From Gerris lacustris (lineage: Eukaryota > Arthropoda > Insecta > Hemiptera > Gerridae), in assembly GCA_951217055.1 (NCBI GenBank), contig OX578278.1, positions 41,203,115 through 41,267,114 on the forward strand: a stretch of DNA of 64,000 bases. Direction: 5' to 3'. The notes under the pieces are model-generated. The model was not told the origin of the DNA. It searched no databases and saw nothing but the letters and a program-made list of their open reading frames with translations. Position 1 is the stretch's first letter. Each line of letters opens with the position of its first letter. Of this stretch, positions 48,401 through 61,898 are shown piece after piece. A program made the position numbers and the translations under genes.

Positions 48401-51400
48401 GCCTAGCAATTAAATGAAACGCCTAAATAGTTTTGTTTCCAAGCCTTCTAGGAATAAAATCAGGACTATATTATACATCATTCATTCCCTTACTAAGAAT
48501 ATAATATTCTCCAAATCGTAGTTGGGAGTCTATCTATACATATATATAAAAAATAGCCAATAGAAACTAATTCACATGTATAGTAATTAATGAAAAAAAC
48601 TAAAAAAATTGTATAACAAATAAGAGAATAAACGTCGTAAAAACCAATTACAGTGTTAATTACCAGTCTCTTCTTTCAATATGGCAGTTGCACCAGTAAA
48701 TATTTAAAAATACATTGGGATGTTAGATGTTTACTCAGTTATACATACATACCTACTTGATTGAATGAACAATCATTGGTATTATAAACAGAGAGCACTG
48801 CTAATGGACATCGATAGGCCCGCCCCACTCTTTTATACAATTATAGTGGTAGGTTATGGTCTGTTGCTCTTTGAAGAAAGAGTAATTTTTTTTGTAGTAT
48901 TTTCTTATTACAAATTTATGTTACTTGCACTCTTTTAATCATAACTAATGGTTAAACATAGTGCATATTATTTCCACTAACAATAAACTAAATAAAATGA
49001 GCAAACAGTTTTAGATACCTTGTGTCTGATGTAGATTATAACTATAAACAGGCTGTTGAGACTTGTAGTGTCTCCTTGCCTGGATGTCCGACTGTATGCC
49101 TGGGTTAGGCGTTAGGCCCTCCACTCAGTTCTAAACGCTCTACCTTTTATGTCGTACATTTTACTGTAATAATCAAGATTTAATTTACTCAATCGTTCTT
49201 AATAAATTTTTTAATCCCCCCCCCCTAAAAACACACGCTTTGGTCTTTTAAGCACAAGGTCTTAACCATGTAATTGTTTTTTAAGGGTTTTTAATAAATG
49301 AGTGCAAACAAAAAATCCTATTCTATTTCAAAACCAAAATGTAAAATTAGAATCTCCACTACAAACCATTGACATTTTTTGAGCAATCAGAAAATTAAAT
49401 TTTAGAGTTTTTCCATTTTTTTCCCCCTCTTAACTTAGTTAATGACCTGAATAGAGAATCATTAAAACAAAAAGAACAAGATTGGACACAATTCATCTGA
49501 TAGATTAAGACTGATTTTTAAAGATAAATTTGCAAAACAGTGAAATTAAGAAATAATATGATCAGGTGCAATAATTCTCTCATATTAAAAACACTAGTGC
49601 ACCATAATGAAAATATAATGGTGGTACATAGCAGTCGGTAAGATACCTGAGGAGCTCCGCCACCTACTGAAATACAACCTTAGCAGACGGAAACTTTTTT
49701 GTTGCAGCGTTGTATGAATAACAATTTTTTTAAATAATAAAACACTGGTTAATACTTTTTTCACATTGAATTAATTTTTAAAATCAATTTCCCAACTGGA
49801 ATTATGCCATTTTCATGTTGTATTTGGCCTTAAATTTATATACTTTTGTTTTCTTTTTGGCCAGGTTGAGGTGATGATCCCCGGTCCTAAGGTGGGCTTG
49901 GTGATAGGTAAAGGTGGTGAAACTATTAAGCAGCTTCAAGAAAAGTCAGGTGCCAAGATGGTGGTGATACAAGACGGTCCGAACCAGGAGGCGGAGAAAC
50001 CTCTTCGTATAACTGGCGATCCGCATAAAGTAGATATTGCCAAGAACTTAGTCTATGAACTGCTTGCTGAGAAGGAAGCTCAGGTAGTTATAGTTATTTA
50101 TTTTTATTGTATATATTAGGAATGGGGATTACAGGACTAGCAAATAGACCACTTTTGGGTCCAATTCGACTACGGCAGAATCACATGTTATCTTAGGCAG
50201 TAACATCTTAACCCTTAATATCCCGAGTATAATAAGATAAAAATCACACCTGCAAATGGGATTGACCTGGGAGACCCACAGTTTTTCAAGGATTTTATTT
50301 TTATTTATTTTTAATAAATGCCAGAAATTTCATCTAATTGACATTAAAGTTAGAATATTTTTTCAGGTATTTAGTAAAAGTAAAATAAAGGGTGGGTTCT
50401 TATTATTAGGGCAAAGAAAAACCCAAGTATTAGTAGAGGAACCAGCAAAGGGGATTGATATAGAAATGGGGACCTGGAGGGCTACCCATTTCTTCAGGAA
50501 TTAAAACATTTTTTAAATTAAAATCACAGGCCATATAAACAACTTAGTAATACTATAAACAAAAAAAAGTATTTAAAAATATCCCTGACACTCACAATTC
50601 CATTCAAAACATCGTAAAATCTCATACTGGCTATAACCGGCATCAGCACTGGTGGCACAGCTTTTTCATGTCTGCTGTAACTTACATTAGCAGCGAAAGG
50701 AAGCTAGAAAACAATTCTGTAATCTATTAAAATTCTACTAACTATATATTTTACTGCAATTCTATAAACTATTATGAATGGAGTCACTGTACATAAATAA
50801 CGAAAGACTTAAGGTAGCTGCACACTGGGCAACTTTTAATCTCGGTGACTAAATGATTTTGTCGCCTGGCAGTTGCCCGCTACGCCTCTAAGTGCTGATC
50901 AGTTTCAAAATAGTTGATCAGTTTCAAAATGGATTTTATCGAAACTGCATGTGTTTGTTTCCTTGTTTTAAGAAGGAAGAAAAAGTAGAGAAAATTGTGG
51001 ATCCATCCACTAATTAGCAGAAGACTGATAAAAGGATAATTTCATAAGTTGTTGTACAGTATAAAAAAATCCCTTCAAGTACTTGCCAACAAGTTACTAA
51101 AAGGGTTTCTAATGGTCATAAAACTTCAGATATAGAACATTATTTTTATTTTTTTTTTTAAACTAAAATATGTATATAAAAAATTGCAATTTTAAGAAAC
51201 AAGGTGTGCATATATATTATCCTTTAGTATCTTAGGTATGCACTTATTTGGTTCTTTTAGGTGTAAAATGACCGCCATTTTGGAAATGCGATATGCATTT
51301 GTGAACCGAATTTCAATACCTTTAAGATGATACCCAACTTAATAAAAAAAATTGGATCTCCATAGTTACGGCGCCCTAAAATTTGAGTTTTTTTTTTATA

Positions 51401-54400
51401 TCAAATCGCGGAAATATCATTGAATTACAGCAAAGTATATTTATGTAGTTTGCCTTATTTTTAGGACCGGTCCTAATGTGGTAGTGCTAGTGATGTAAAA
51501 TACCCGGGTATTTAAAACTGCGGGTAAGTACCCTGGGTATTTACCCGGGTAAATACCCATTTTGGGTAAATACCCGGGTATTTATGATAATTTTAAAAGT
51601 TATGACTGCTACGAGTTTAATTTCAAACTTATTTAAAATTTCAAGTACTTATTAAGTGATATTATGTCTCAATAATATTATTGAATGGATATTAATAAGT
51701 TAATAAGAATAATTTTAATAAACCTAAATATTAACCTAATACGAGTAAAATTGTGTAGTGTAGGACTTTGGCCATTTGGCGTAGGCCTTAACTCTTTGTG
51801 ATATTTCAGATTGTCAGATATGTATAGCAACAGCCAATACACATATACTTTAAGAATTGAGTTACAAGGGTATAAGAATATGCCTACTAGGAAAACAAGA
51901 CTACTACTCAGTGATGCCACATTTGCCACTACATAATTTCCTCTGTCGCAGCTAAATATCCCTCCCTTTGTGTTCACAATAAGATTAGTGTATAATAATA
52001 ATAGTCCAAAAATAATGTGTGTTCATATTATGGTACTTCTTTAGATTGTTGCTCCCCTATGATTTTTTAAAATGTAAATGACTTGGACTAAATAACTATT
52101 AAGACAAAGGGATGTTTAGTACAATGTACTTTGGGACAAAGGAATATCACACTTCTGTTTTTATAAGGGGAGTAACAGTCTAAAGCAGAACATTCCATGC
52201 ACCTTCTTTAGATTGTTACTCCCCTCTGTTTTATTTATAAGGGAAGTAACAATCTAAAGAAGTGCCCATATTATTTACATATTTTAGACAAATATGAATT
52301 TATATTTAGGCCTTCATGCCTGCATAATATAAGAATGCATAAATGCATAACCTAATTTTCAAAATAATAATCCTGAGCTTTTTCTTCAAAATTGCGGTGT
52401 TTTCATTGAACAGTCCTTCAAATAAGCATTCTGTTTGAAATCATTGAATCTGTATAACTAATATTAATATACTTAAAAATAATAAATACCCGCACTCTGG
52501 GTATTTTTGTAGACTATATTTTAGGAATTAAGTGAGCTTAACACATCCTATACTCTCTAAATGACATTTATTAAAGCCATTAGAGTATGGAAAATGCTCA
52601 GAACCTCTTATAACACTATTTAAATCATTATTTGTCATAAATACCCTCATTTTGGGTATTTACCCTGGCCTCGGGTAAATACCCAGGTAAATACCCATTT
52701 TTATTTACCCTACCCACTGGGTATATACCCGGCCCACATCACTAGGTAGTGCGGAAATTTATTTTTGCGTTTTGTTTCCATTTTTTCGGGGGTAAAATGA
52801 CCGCCATATTGGAAAGCGATACATATTTGTATATCAAATTTCAAATCTGTAGCTTCAATAGGTTGGGAGATATACTCCAAGTTAAGAGGGATGGACAGAT
52901 GAACTACCAAAAGCATAAGGGTTTCTAGGATGACCTCAAAACCCTAAAAATATAAAAATAAATGTAATAATTATATTTTAGCATGTGCTAGGAAAGTTTT
53001 GGGAATCTTTTGATGCTGGAAGGGCCTCGTATGTCGTATCGGGGAGGAAAGATCAGCAGTAACTACGTGAACAAATCGTCAACTGAGCTTTGAGAGAGCA
53101 ACTTTTAATCGCCCGTGTGCGGGGACCGGGGACACGTCTTAACCTGTATGTTTCATTCCGCCGGCAACAGTTGACTCACCCAAAGAATCAGACAAGTTGG
53201 AATTTTTAAATCGCCGCAACTATTTAATCGCTTGTGTGCGGACAACCATAAGATATCACCCGTTCTATTTTCGGTGATTAAAAGTTGCTTGGTTAAAATC
53301 GCCAGTGTGCCCTTAACTGAAGAGTTTAGTTACAGTTTAGCAGCAAGGGGGAGAGTTAAGGAACAAAATGGCTGGCTTTAAGGAGAGATAAGATAAGGTG
53401 GCTTGCATTTAATTCCTTAATAATTAGAGAATAACACTAACAGAAACATACTACAATAATAATAACTTTTTAAGTCTAAACACATTTTAAAAGCAGATAT
53501 TACTACTGCAGCTGTAAATAATTTGAATTGTTGTGACTGTGTTATCAGATGAGTCGAGGAGGATTCCAAGGAGGCAGACAGGGTGGGGGTGGAGGTGGGG
53601 GTGGCGTAGGAGGAGGTGGTGGTGGAGGTGGAGGTCCTGGCAACCCAAGGTTCAACAGGAACTCAGGATCTGAAGAGAGTACCTTCGTAGTACCTGCAGC
53701 CAAGTGTGGTGTCGTCATCGGCCGAGGTTAGTAGTAAATCTACACTGATGCTTGAATGAGCATTCGTGCCAGCACTGACAATATGAATTGTGGCTCTTTA
53801 TCTTACTCAGCAAGGATTGCTATATGCTTTTAACTTTATTAGCTTTATAAATAAATTGTTGACAGTGAGGGTTCTCAATTAAAACATCCTTAAGGATAAA
53901 TCAAGAATTCTGGTTTTATACCTTTAAAAACTTATAGATAAATCCACAACCTTGACTAATCCGTAATTAATATTTAATTCAATGTCAATATCCTTATAGT
54001 TATTGATTATGGTTCTAATAGTTTCTTGACCTATTCTGTTTAATATTTTCTGCTAAGCTAATTTGTTCAATAGGTAAATAGCAGTCTTATTTGTTAGTAA
54101 TCATTTATGCTACAGTGCTATGAGTCAGTGTTAAATATGTAGCTTTTCTTTGTTTGTACAATTTTATTAGTGTCTTATAGTTAAATGAAGGAAAATCTTT
54201 CAATATTTAATTATTTTTCTAATTATTTAACTTTTTTAAAACTTCTTTTATTTACATCATACAGGTGGAGAGACCATTAAACAGATCAATCAGGCTACTG
54301 GAGCTCACTGTGAGCTAGACCGCAGACCAGGTAGTAACCCTACTGAGAAGACGTTTGTAATCAGGGGCACTCCTGAACAGATCGAGTCAGCCAAGCAAAT

Positions 54401-57015
54401 GATATCTGAGAAGCTTGGCCAGGGACCTACTGGACCTCCGGTATTAATCTTCTTATTTATTATTATAATTTTGTTAATTTTCAATTAACAAGACTGTTAG
54501 TATGTTAACTAAAGTTTTGTTTTTTTCTAATAGGGTATGGGTGGAGGTATGGGAGGACAACCAGGAGGCCCAGGAGGATATAACCCACAGTACCCAGGAT
54601 GGGGCCCACCTGCACAGCAGCCTCAGCCTGGAGCACCTTACCATCAGCCTTACCAGCCTCACATTCCTACTGACCCCTCCGGTAAGTACGCTCCAATTTC
54701 ACCCCTATGTTAATCTGTCCAACAATAATCGACCTGTACTTTTAAACGTAATGATCAGAATGTTGATTAGAGATTTACTTGTTGTGCAGGTGTGAACCAG
54801 ATGGGAGGTGGAGCAGGAGGTGGTGGTGGTGGTGGCCAACCTGACTACAGTCAGCAGTGGATCGAGTACTACAGGAGTGTTGGCATGCACTCGGAGGCCG
54901 ATGCAGTTGAGCAGCAGATGAAGGCCAAGGTACATGCTCATTTATACATTATTGTATTATATTATATAGGAGCAGTCGATACCCTGAAGTATTAACAATA
55001 ACCACCTCTTAAAACCCTCAACATAAAAATATATTTTATTTTATATCTGTCCCGGTCGGAATGGAGAAAACACATGACTTGATTAATATATATTAATGAC
55101 TTTACAACCTACATTCTTCACAAGCATGTAATTTTTATAAAATGTATGAACAATTATAAAAAATAAATCTATACATTTCCACTTATACAAATAAAAACCC
55201 CCCAAAAATGAATATTTTACAGCATTTAGAATATAGCACCTGCAGAAACTTACCTTTGCAAGTTCAGTTTTGATTCAATAAAGTTTACAGATGAAACAAA
55301 TATAAAAACAAACTAACAAATTTTTCTGAACTAACTGCTTTATTCCATTGGGGTCCTCAAGATCTACTATGAAATCAGTCATAACCTAAAAATTGAATGT
55401 TTTGAAGCTACAGCACTATCCTTAGTAAGTGAGTAATTAAACTTGTAATGGGTAGTATGTTTATCATTTTAGTTAATGTTTAATTTTAGTAACACTGCAG
55501 TTGCCTTAATTGATACAAATATTAGTACGATATATTACTTAAAGAGTTGGTGGTTTTTGTTATGAAAAATTTTATAGTTTAAGTGTTTTCAGTCATTTCT
55601 ACTGGAATTTTTTCTCTTGTCATTAACCCATGACAAGAGAAAAGAGGGGGGGGGGGGGGGGGGGTTATTTAGTCATTAAACCATGATCCACACTTAAAAA
55701 TCAAAAATATGATGATTAAATATTATGATATCCATTGTCACACACCTCAGTCAAACTCATTTGGCACAATCTTGAAATTCATTTTATTCTCTATTTCTTC
55801 AAATTAACAAAAAATTCTAATAACATAGATAAAAGTAGTTTTTCTCTCTGGTGTAAATGTTAATAATTAAATGTGATGGTGGTTGCTTCAAAGTGCTAGT
55901 GTTGCCTTATTAGTAGTTGTAGCAAGTAGCTTGGATCGTAACTTTGCTTGAATGTGGTACTGTCGGTTGACTTATGTGTGTGTGTGTGTGTGTGTGTGTG
56001 CGCAGGCTGCAGCGGCGGTGGTAGCAGCTGGAGGGCCCGGTGGTCAGGGAGGTGGACCTGCCGGGGCGGGTGCAGCTCCGCCACACAATGGCCAGCCTGA
56101 TTACTCTGCCCAGTGGGCCCAGTACTACAGAAGCATAGGCAAGATCAAGGAGGCCGAGATGATAGAACAGCAGATGAAGTCTAAGGTATACTTTCTACCC
56201 ACTTGTAGTTTTTCTTCCTTATACTTGGGAAGTTAAGTTGGACTTTACTTGCTCCCTTAGAATGTTGTTTTTCTTTTAAACAGTCAAGCTATTCAAGTTA
56301 CCTCAGATACCAAATAAGCTAGCCTTTGCAAGCAACCTAATGTATAAAAAATAAATAAAAATCAGTCAGGATAAAAGATAAAGAATTATGACCTTTTACA
56401 GGAGCTGAGTAATGATAAGTAGCATTATGCTCTCTGCTAACAACATTGTATGTTAAAGACCCAGTTTTCAAGCTTGCCAGTTCTAGGGAATAACTCAGAG
56501 TTTTATGTTGATCTTAGACTAGAGTAAAACAAAAAAGAGTAATAAAAGTGAGTGAGACCTAGTTAAATCTCAGCACTTCTGGATCAAGGCAAATTTAAGA
56601 ATTTGTCTCTATGTTTAGGTGTTAAGTGACAGTACTATAGAGACGTCTAGATTACTCTTTAATTTACTTATTTTGATTTAAAATTAAATGATTAATGTTG
56701 TATTGTTTGTTGCAGAATGTTGGAGGTCCGGGAGGTGGTGGTGGTGCACCAGGAGGCCCCGGCGGAGCAGGAGGTGGTCCCGGAATGCCAGGAGGCGGTG
56801 GATACCCTGGAGCACCAGGTGGCTACCCTGGCAGCGGTTATCCAGGTGGACCTGCCGCACCGTTCTATCCAGGAGCCCCCCAGGCTGCTCCTTATTACCC
56901 TGGTGCACCGTACCCAGGTGCTGTACCCTATGGTGCCCCAGCACAGCCGTCACAACAGCCCCCTCCCCCTTCAGACCAACCGCCACAGCAGTCTAACCAA
57001 CCTTCCCAGTCTTAA
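33410..57015 (+). CDS. Psi: PSI / FUBP-family KH-domain splicing regulator
   Basis: Twelve exons join in frame to 632 residues: 33410-33508, 40131-40203, 44138-44272, 45545-45674, 47050-47170, 49865-50083, 53549-53726, 54265-54440, 54534-54681, 54790-54929, 56006-56185 and 56716-57015. KH domains have their GXXG loops at residues 105-108 (GRGG), 201-204 (GKGG) and 317-320 (GRGG); by similarity they correspond to KH1, KH2 and KH4 of the family. Residues 260-290 are Gly-rich. Two A/B-type repeats, [16 protein letters not shown] and [16 protein letters not shown], each end QQMK[A/S]K near residues 473 and 533. In fly PSI such motifs contact U1 snRNP 70K. The tail is Gly/Pro/Gln-rich. The protein should bind single-stranded RNA or DNA in the nucleus and control splicing. 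The exon for KH3 is not visible; exons 6 and 7 join in phase 0 without it. The exon 5 acceptor was chosen at 47050 to keep the KH1 length. Confidence 0.92.
34851..35323. mobile_element. Miniature inverted-repeat transposon, 473 bp, TA flanks
   Basis: Left end CTACGTTCACACATCGTTTT; the right end read inverted is CTACGTTCACACATCGTTTT, an exact match of at least 20 bases. TA lies at both outer edges (34849-34850, 35324-35325). The interior is rich in AAAACG/CGTTTT and GATCGGAACG words. It lies in PSI intron 1. Confidence 0.85.
35723..36982. mobile_element. hAT-like element, 1.26 kb, nested in a TTAA element
   Basis: GTCCTTGC at 35715-35722 and GTCCTTGT at 36983-36990 (7 of 8 identical) flank inverted ends AGGGCTTGTAG and CTACAAGCCCT. 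Near both ends the word AGTCACTTA is repeated many times. The middle contains a copy of the repeat also found at 16206-16505. A long minus-strand frame across it (35894-36502) has no conserved domain that I recognise. Confidence 0.75.
36143..36447 (+). repeat. Dispersed repeat, copy 2 (partner 16206-16505)
   Basis: Same word order and orientation as the first copy. The matching stretch ends near GTTGAAATTTGGCACGAATG. It is contained in the hAT-like element, so it was either carried or inserted there. Confidence 0.75.
37865..38178. mobile_element. Miniature inverted-repeat element, about 314 bp
   Basis: GCGTTTACACCTGACA near the left end is repeated exactly inverted as TGTCAGGTGTAAACGC at the right. 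TTAA directly follows the right end (38179-38182). On the left the nearest TTAA is seven bases away from the matching end, so the target site is not clean. The interior repeats words such as TCTGACACTTCT and AAATCTCAGACTTCT. Confidence 0.7.
38500..38640. mobile_element. Fold-back element, with a stray single arm at 38708-38760
   Basis: The left arm AGTGTGTTATGGGCTTGACA then CATTCTAAAGCTTA pairs with the right arm TAAGCTTTAGAATACAGTTG then CAACACACT. The sequence GGGCTTGGGAACCATATTCT at 38718 is a third, isolated arm. Confidence 0.7.
39430..39572 (+). repeat. Imperfect short tandem repeat
   Basis: Units of TTTCCTGnCTCGGCTTCGCC recur four to five times at unequal spacing, with changes such as CCTGCCTCGGCTTTGCC. 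It is markedly more GC-rich than the surroundings. It lies in PSI intron 1. Confidence 0.7.
40581..40986. mobile_element. Inverted-repeat element with an internal SINE
   Basis: Ends of about 70 bases match inverted: CAGAAAGATTTCCAACTCC at the left and, read inverted, CAGGGGTATCCAACTCC at the right, then shared CACTAGCGC / ACTAGCGC and GGCGGTTAA. The CAGGGGT start suggests a hAT relative, but no 8-base duplication was found. The SINE-like insert is at 40735-40815. It lies in PSI intron 2. Confidence 0.6.
40735..40815 (-). repeat. tRNA-like SINE head
   Basis: On the minus strand GGTGGCTGTGTGAGATGCGC (A-box-like) is followed by TTCCCGGGTTCGAATCT (B box). The anticodon arm and acceptor pairing are not convincing, so it is not called a tRNA gene. 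Confidence 0.5.
41117..41640 (+). repeat. Dispersed repeat with palindrome, partner of 10005-10260
   Basis: In order it contains an NRF1-type word TGCGCATGCGCG (41199-41210), a 56-base near-palindrome (41221-41276), an ATG-initiated frame 41375-41662 beginning [20 protein letters not shown], and a 28-base tandem duplication ending GACGCGTAATGTACTATTTT (41571-41626). The acidic start followed by AKYTIQELI faintly resembles the start of transposon-borne tyrosine-recombinase proteins, but the frame then runs into non-coding repeat. It lies in PSI intron 2. Confidence 0.6.
43675..43689 (+). mobile_element. Single hAT-type terminus
   Basis: CAGTGGTTCTCAACC is the well-known terminal sequence of many hAT elements. 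No inverted partner was found downstream, so this is at most a fragment; the body may continue to about 44000. Confidence 0.4.
44318..44883. mobile_element. Long fold-back element in PSI intron 3
   Basis: Arms of about 190 bases pair: TGCAAAAAAGTGTC, ACTAACATCAAGCTAGAATT, TTGTGTATAAGTTAATCTTT, and further in GGAAATAGGCAT and CAGCCATGTCCCA are all found inverted at 44700-44872. The outermost match is TCCAGGA. No coding capacity was seen. If transcribed with the gene it would form a long double-stranded stem. Confidence 0.85.
46000..46403. mobile_element. Long fold-back element in PSI intron 4
   Basis: ATACATTAAATTATTCTGAA at the left is exactly inverted at 46382-46402. Inside, TTATCAAGCTTAATAATTGT pairs with ACAATTATTAAGCTTGATAA, and near the centre CTTTGTCACTAA pairs with TTAGTGACAAAG. 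The result is an almost continuous stem of about 190 bases with a loop near 46200. Confidence 0.85.
47260..48122 (-). mobile_element. Non-autonomous element with GGAACGAAGTTCC ends, copy 2
   Basis: Inverted copy of 14395-15255. It starts GGAACAAAGTTCCTTAAGGC and ends GGAACCTCGTTCCTACCTGG then TGTCCCACG. It lies in PSI intron 5. Confidence 0.7.
48330..48560 (+). repeat. Unclassified repeat-like segment
   Basis: ACTAGCCTTCACCCCGTGCT then CCGCCCGGGAC stands out as GC-rich and resembles a word common at the edges of insect dispersed repeats. No second copy exists in this window, so this is weak. Confidence 0.3.
51488..52744. mobile_element. hAT-like element rich in TACCCGGGTA, 1.26 kb
   Basis: GGTAGTGC at 51480-51487 and 52745-52752 is a perfect 8-base target duplication. 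Ends are TAGTGATGTAAAATACCCGG and, read inverted, TAGTGATGTGGGCCGGGTAT. Near both ends GGGTAAATACCC palindromes repeat. It contains a complete fold-back element at 52035-52266 and no transposase. Confidence 0.85.
52035..52266. mobile_element. Fold-back miniature element, full copy
   Basis: It begins ACTTCTTTAGATTGTTGCTC and ends GAGTAACAATCTAAAGAAGT-like (GGGAAGTAACAATCTAAAGA). An inner hairpin, TTCTTTAGATTGTTACTCCC against GGGAAGTAACAATCTAAAGA, occupies the last 65 bases. Relatives are at 3866-3990, 61899-62120 and 62959-63022. Confidence 0.8.
55646..55664 (+). repeat. Poly-G tract
   Basis: About 19 G in PSI intron 10. Similar G or C runs occur at 2910-2929, 13228-13251, 19227-19243 and 42186-42204. 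Confidence 0.9.
55976..56000 (+). promoter_or_regulatory. (TG)n tract directly before a PSI 3' splice site
   Basis: About 12 TG dinucleotides are followed by CGCAG and then exon 11 at 56006. A normal pyrimidine-rich stretch is lacking. UG-repeat RNA is a known target of splicing regulators such as TDP-43 and Bruno/CELF proteins. Confidence 0.6.
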
Positions 57016-60185
<3,170 letters not shown>

Positions 60186-61714
60186 GAGAAAAACAAAAAA
60201 AGAAGAATCTATAAGTCATTATATTACTTGAAAGCAAAATATATAAACAATTTTTACAATATTTTAGATCAACTAATAAGTATATAGAATTTATTATAAA
60301 ATTGTATATGAAATTATGTCTCTAGGGAAAAGCGCATTGTCTCCTTAATTATTATTTTATTTTATTTTGTTTTTTCTTTCTTTTTTTTTAATGAATAGTT
60401 TTTAAATTGATATCTTAATTGTGTAAGATTTAAATTTAGTGATGTTAGAGTTATTATTATTTTTAAAAGAAACAGAATAAGTGGAAAACAAATAATAAAA
60501 TAAAAAAAAAAAAAAAAAAAAATGCGTTTCATTTAAACGCTTCTTACATAAGAAAGGAAAAAAATGAACTTATGAAAATAATATTATTGCATATAAAAAA
60601 GAAAGAAATATTATACTTGTTTTTATGTGTTTTTTCATAACCTTGAGTTTGATTTATTTATTTTAATTTTGTTGTTTTACTTATTTATCTACATTGTTGT
60701 TGTTTTTTGGGATGGAGTTGAATGGCTGTTGATTACAGGTGGTTATTTATTTATACTATCAGAGCTGCTTCTTTATGGTTGATACCTTTCGCTGTTATCA
60801 CCAACAGAAATGATTGTGGACATATTTTTTGTATGGTGATAGAAGTAACTGAAAAAAATGAAAACAAAAAACAGCTTAACTTGGGGAAACAAAAAGGCAA
60901 CGTTCCCTGTATGCAGATGGTTTGAAATTACATTTTGGGTTCTGGTAAATATTGGTGTGGAAATATTTATTTAAAAAACTATTCGTGTTTTTTAATTTTT
61001 TTATTGATGTACTATTTATTTTTACAATGAATTGTTTTGTTAAAACAAATGTTAGAGGGTTTGTCAACATTGATGTTATCATGTCATATGCATAGTTAAT
61101 AAGGAAACAAGTTTAGGATGTATATATCTTTAAATTAAATTTGAACTGTATTACTGATTTAACCACTCTAGATATTAAAGAAAATAGATTTTGCTGGTGT
61201 GGTCTAGGAAAAATAATGTTGATTCTTATAAAAATTTGAAATTAGGATCGTTTGCTAGAAGTATTTTTTAGGGCTTAGTTAAAGTTTGGTCCAGGAGATG
61301 ACCTTGAAAGATGTATAGAACATCCTAGTGTCTAGTGATATTTGGCCTTGTCACTCTGTTACTGTTATTCAGTCTTAAGCAAATTGTAAGGTTGAATTAT
61401 AATAATATGCTAAAATTGACAATAGGATAGCATTACTTCAAACTCTTGGAAATGCTTAACGCTTGTCATCAAATCAAATATCTCTTCTACTTCAGTACCG
61501 TTAGAGATTTACATCATAGTTTGGCCTCCATCATGTTATAAATAAAACATTGCCAATTCAACAAAATCAACTCATGGGAGCTGTTTAAATAAAGTTACTC
61601 CCAAAAGGTGTACCAGCTGTTGTCATATATCCCTGTTCATAGTTCATCCGAATGATGATTCAAATTTGCAAGTCTGTGAGGCCATTACTGACACATGCTT
61701 AAGTTTGAATTTTT

Positions 61715-61895
61715 ATTCTTTTAGAACAATCTAACTTCACCACTTCTACCAACCAAGATAATTTACTGATGTATCAGGTGATAGTTGGAATCCCAGCGAG
61801 GTGACATTTTTCACACTGATGCTCACACCAAGTGGTTGAGTGGAGTAGCTTTATTTCATCCCATCCTACATCAAGTAGGATGAAGGTTCAGGTTT
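61715..61895 (+). repeat. Decayed SINE-like copy
   Basis: GTTGGAATCCCAGCGAGGTG then ACATTTTTCACACTGATG corresponds to the B box and tail of the copy at 3755-3865. As there, a fold-back element follows directly. Confidence 0.5.
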
Positions 61896-61898
61896 GCA

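Larger units (their letters stand above)
50813..53312. mobile_element. TTAA-flanked element filling PSI intron 6, 2.5 kb
   Basis: TTAA at 50809-50812 and 53313-53316 flank inverted ends with GCACACTGGGCAACTTTTAA at the left and, read inverted, GGGCACACTGGCGATTTTAA at the right. The word GCAACTTTTAATC plus GTGTGCGG recurs at 53099, 53217 and inverted at 53279. A hAT-like element (51488-52744) is nested inside. No transposase was seen. Confidence 0.75.
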
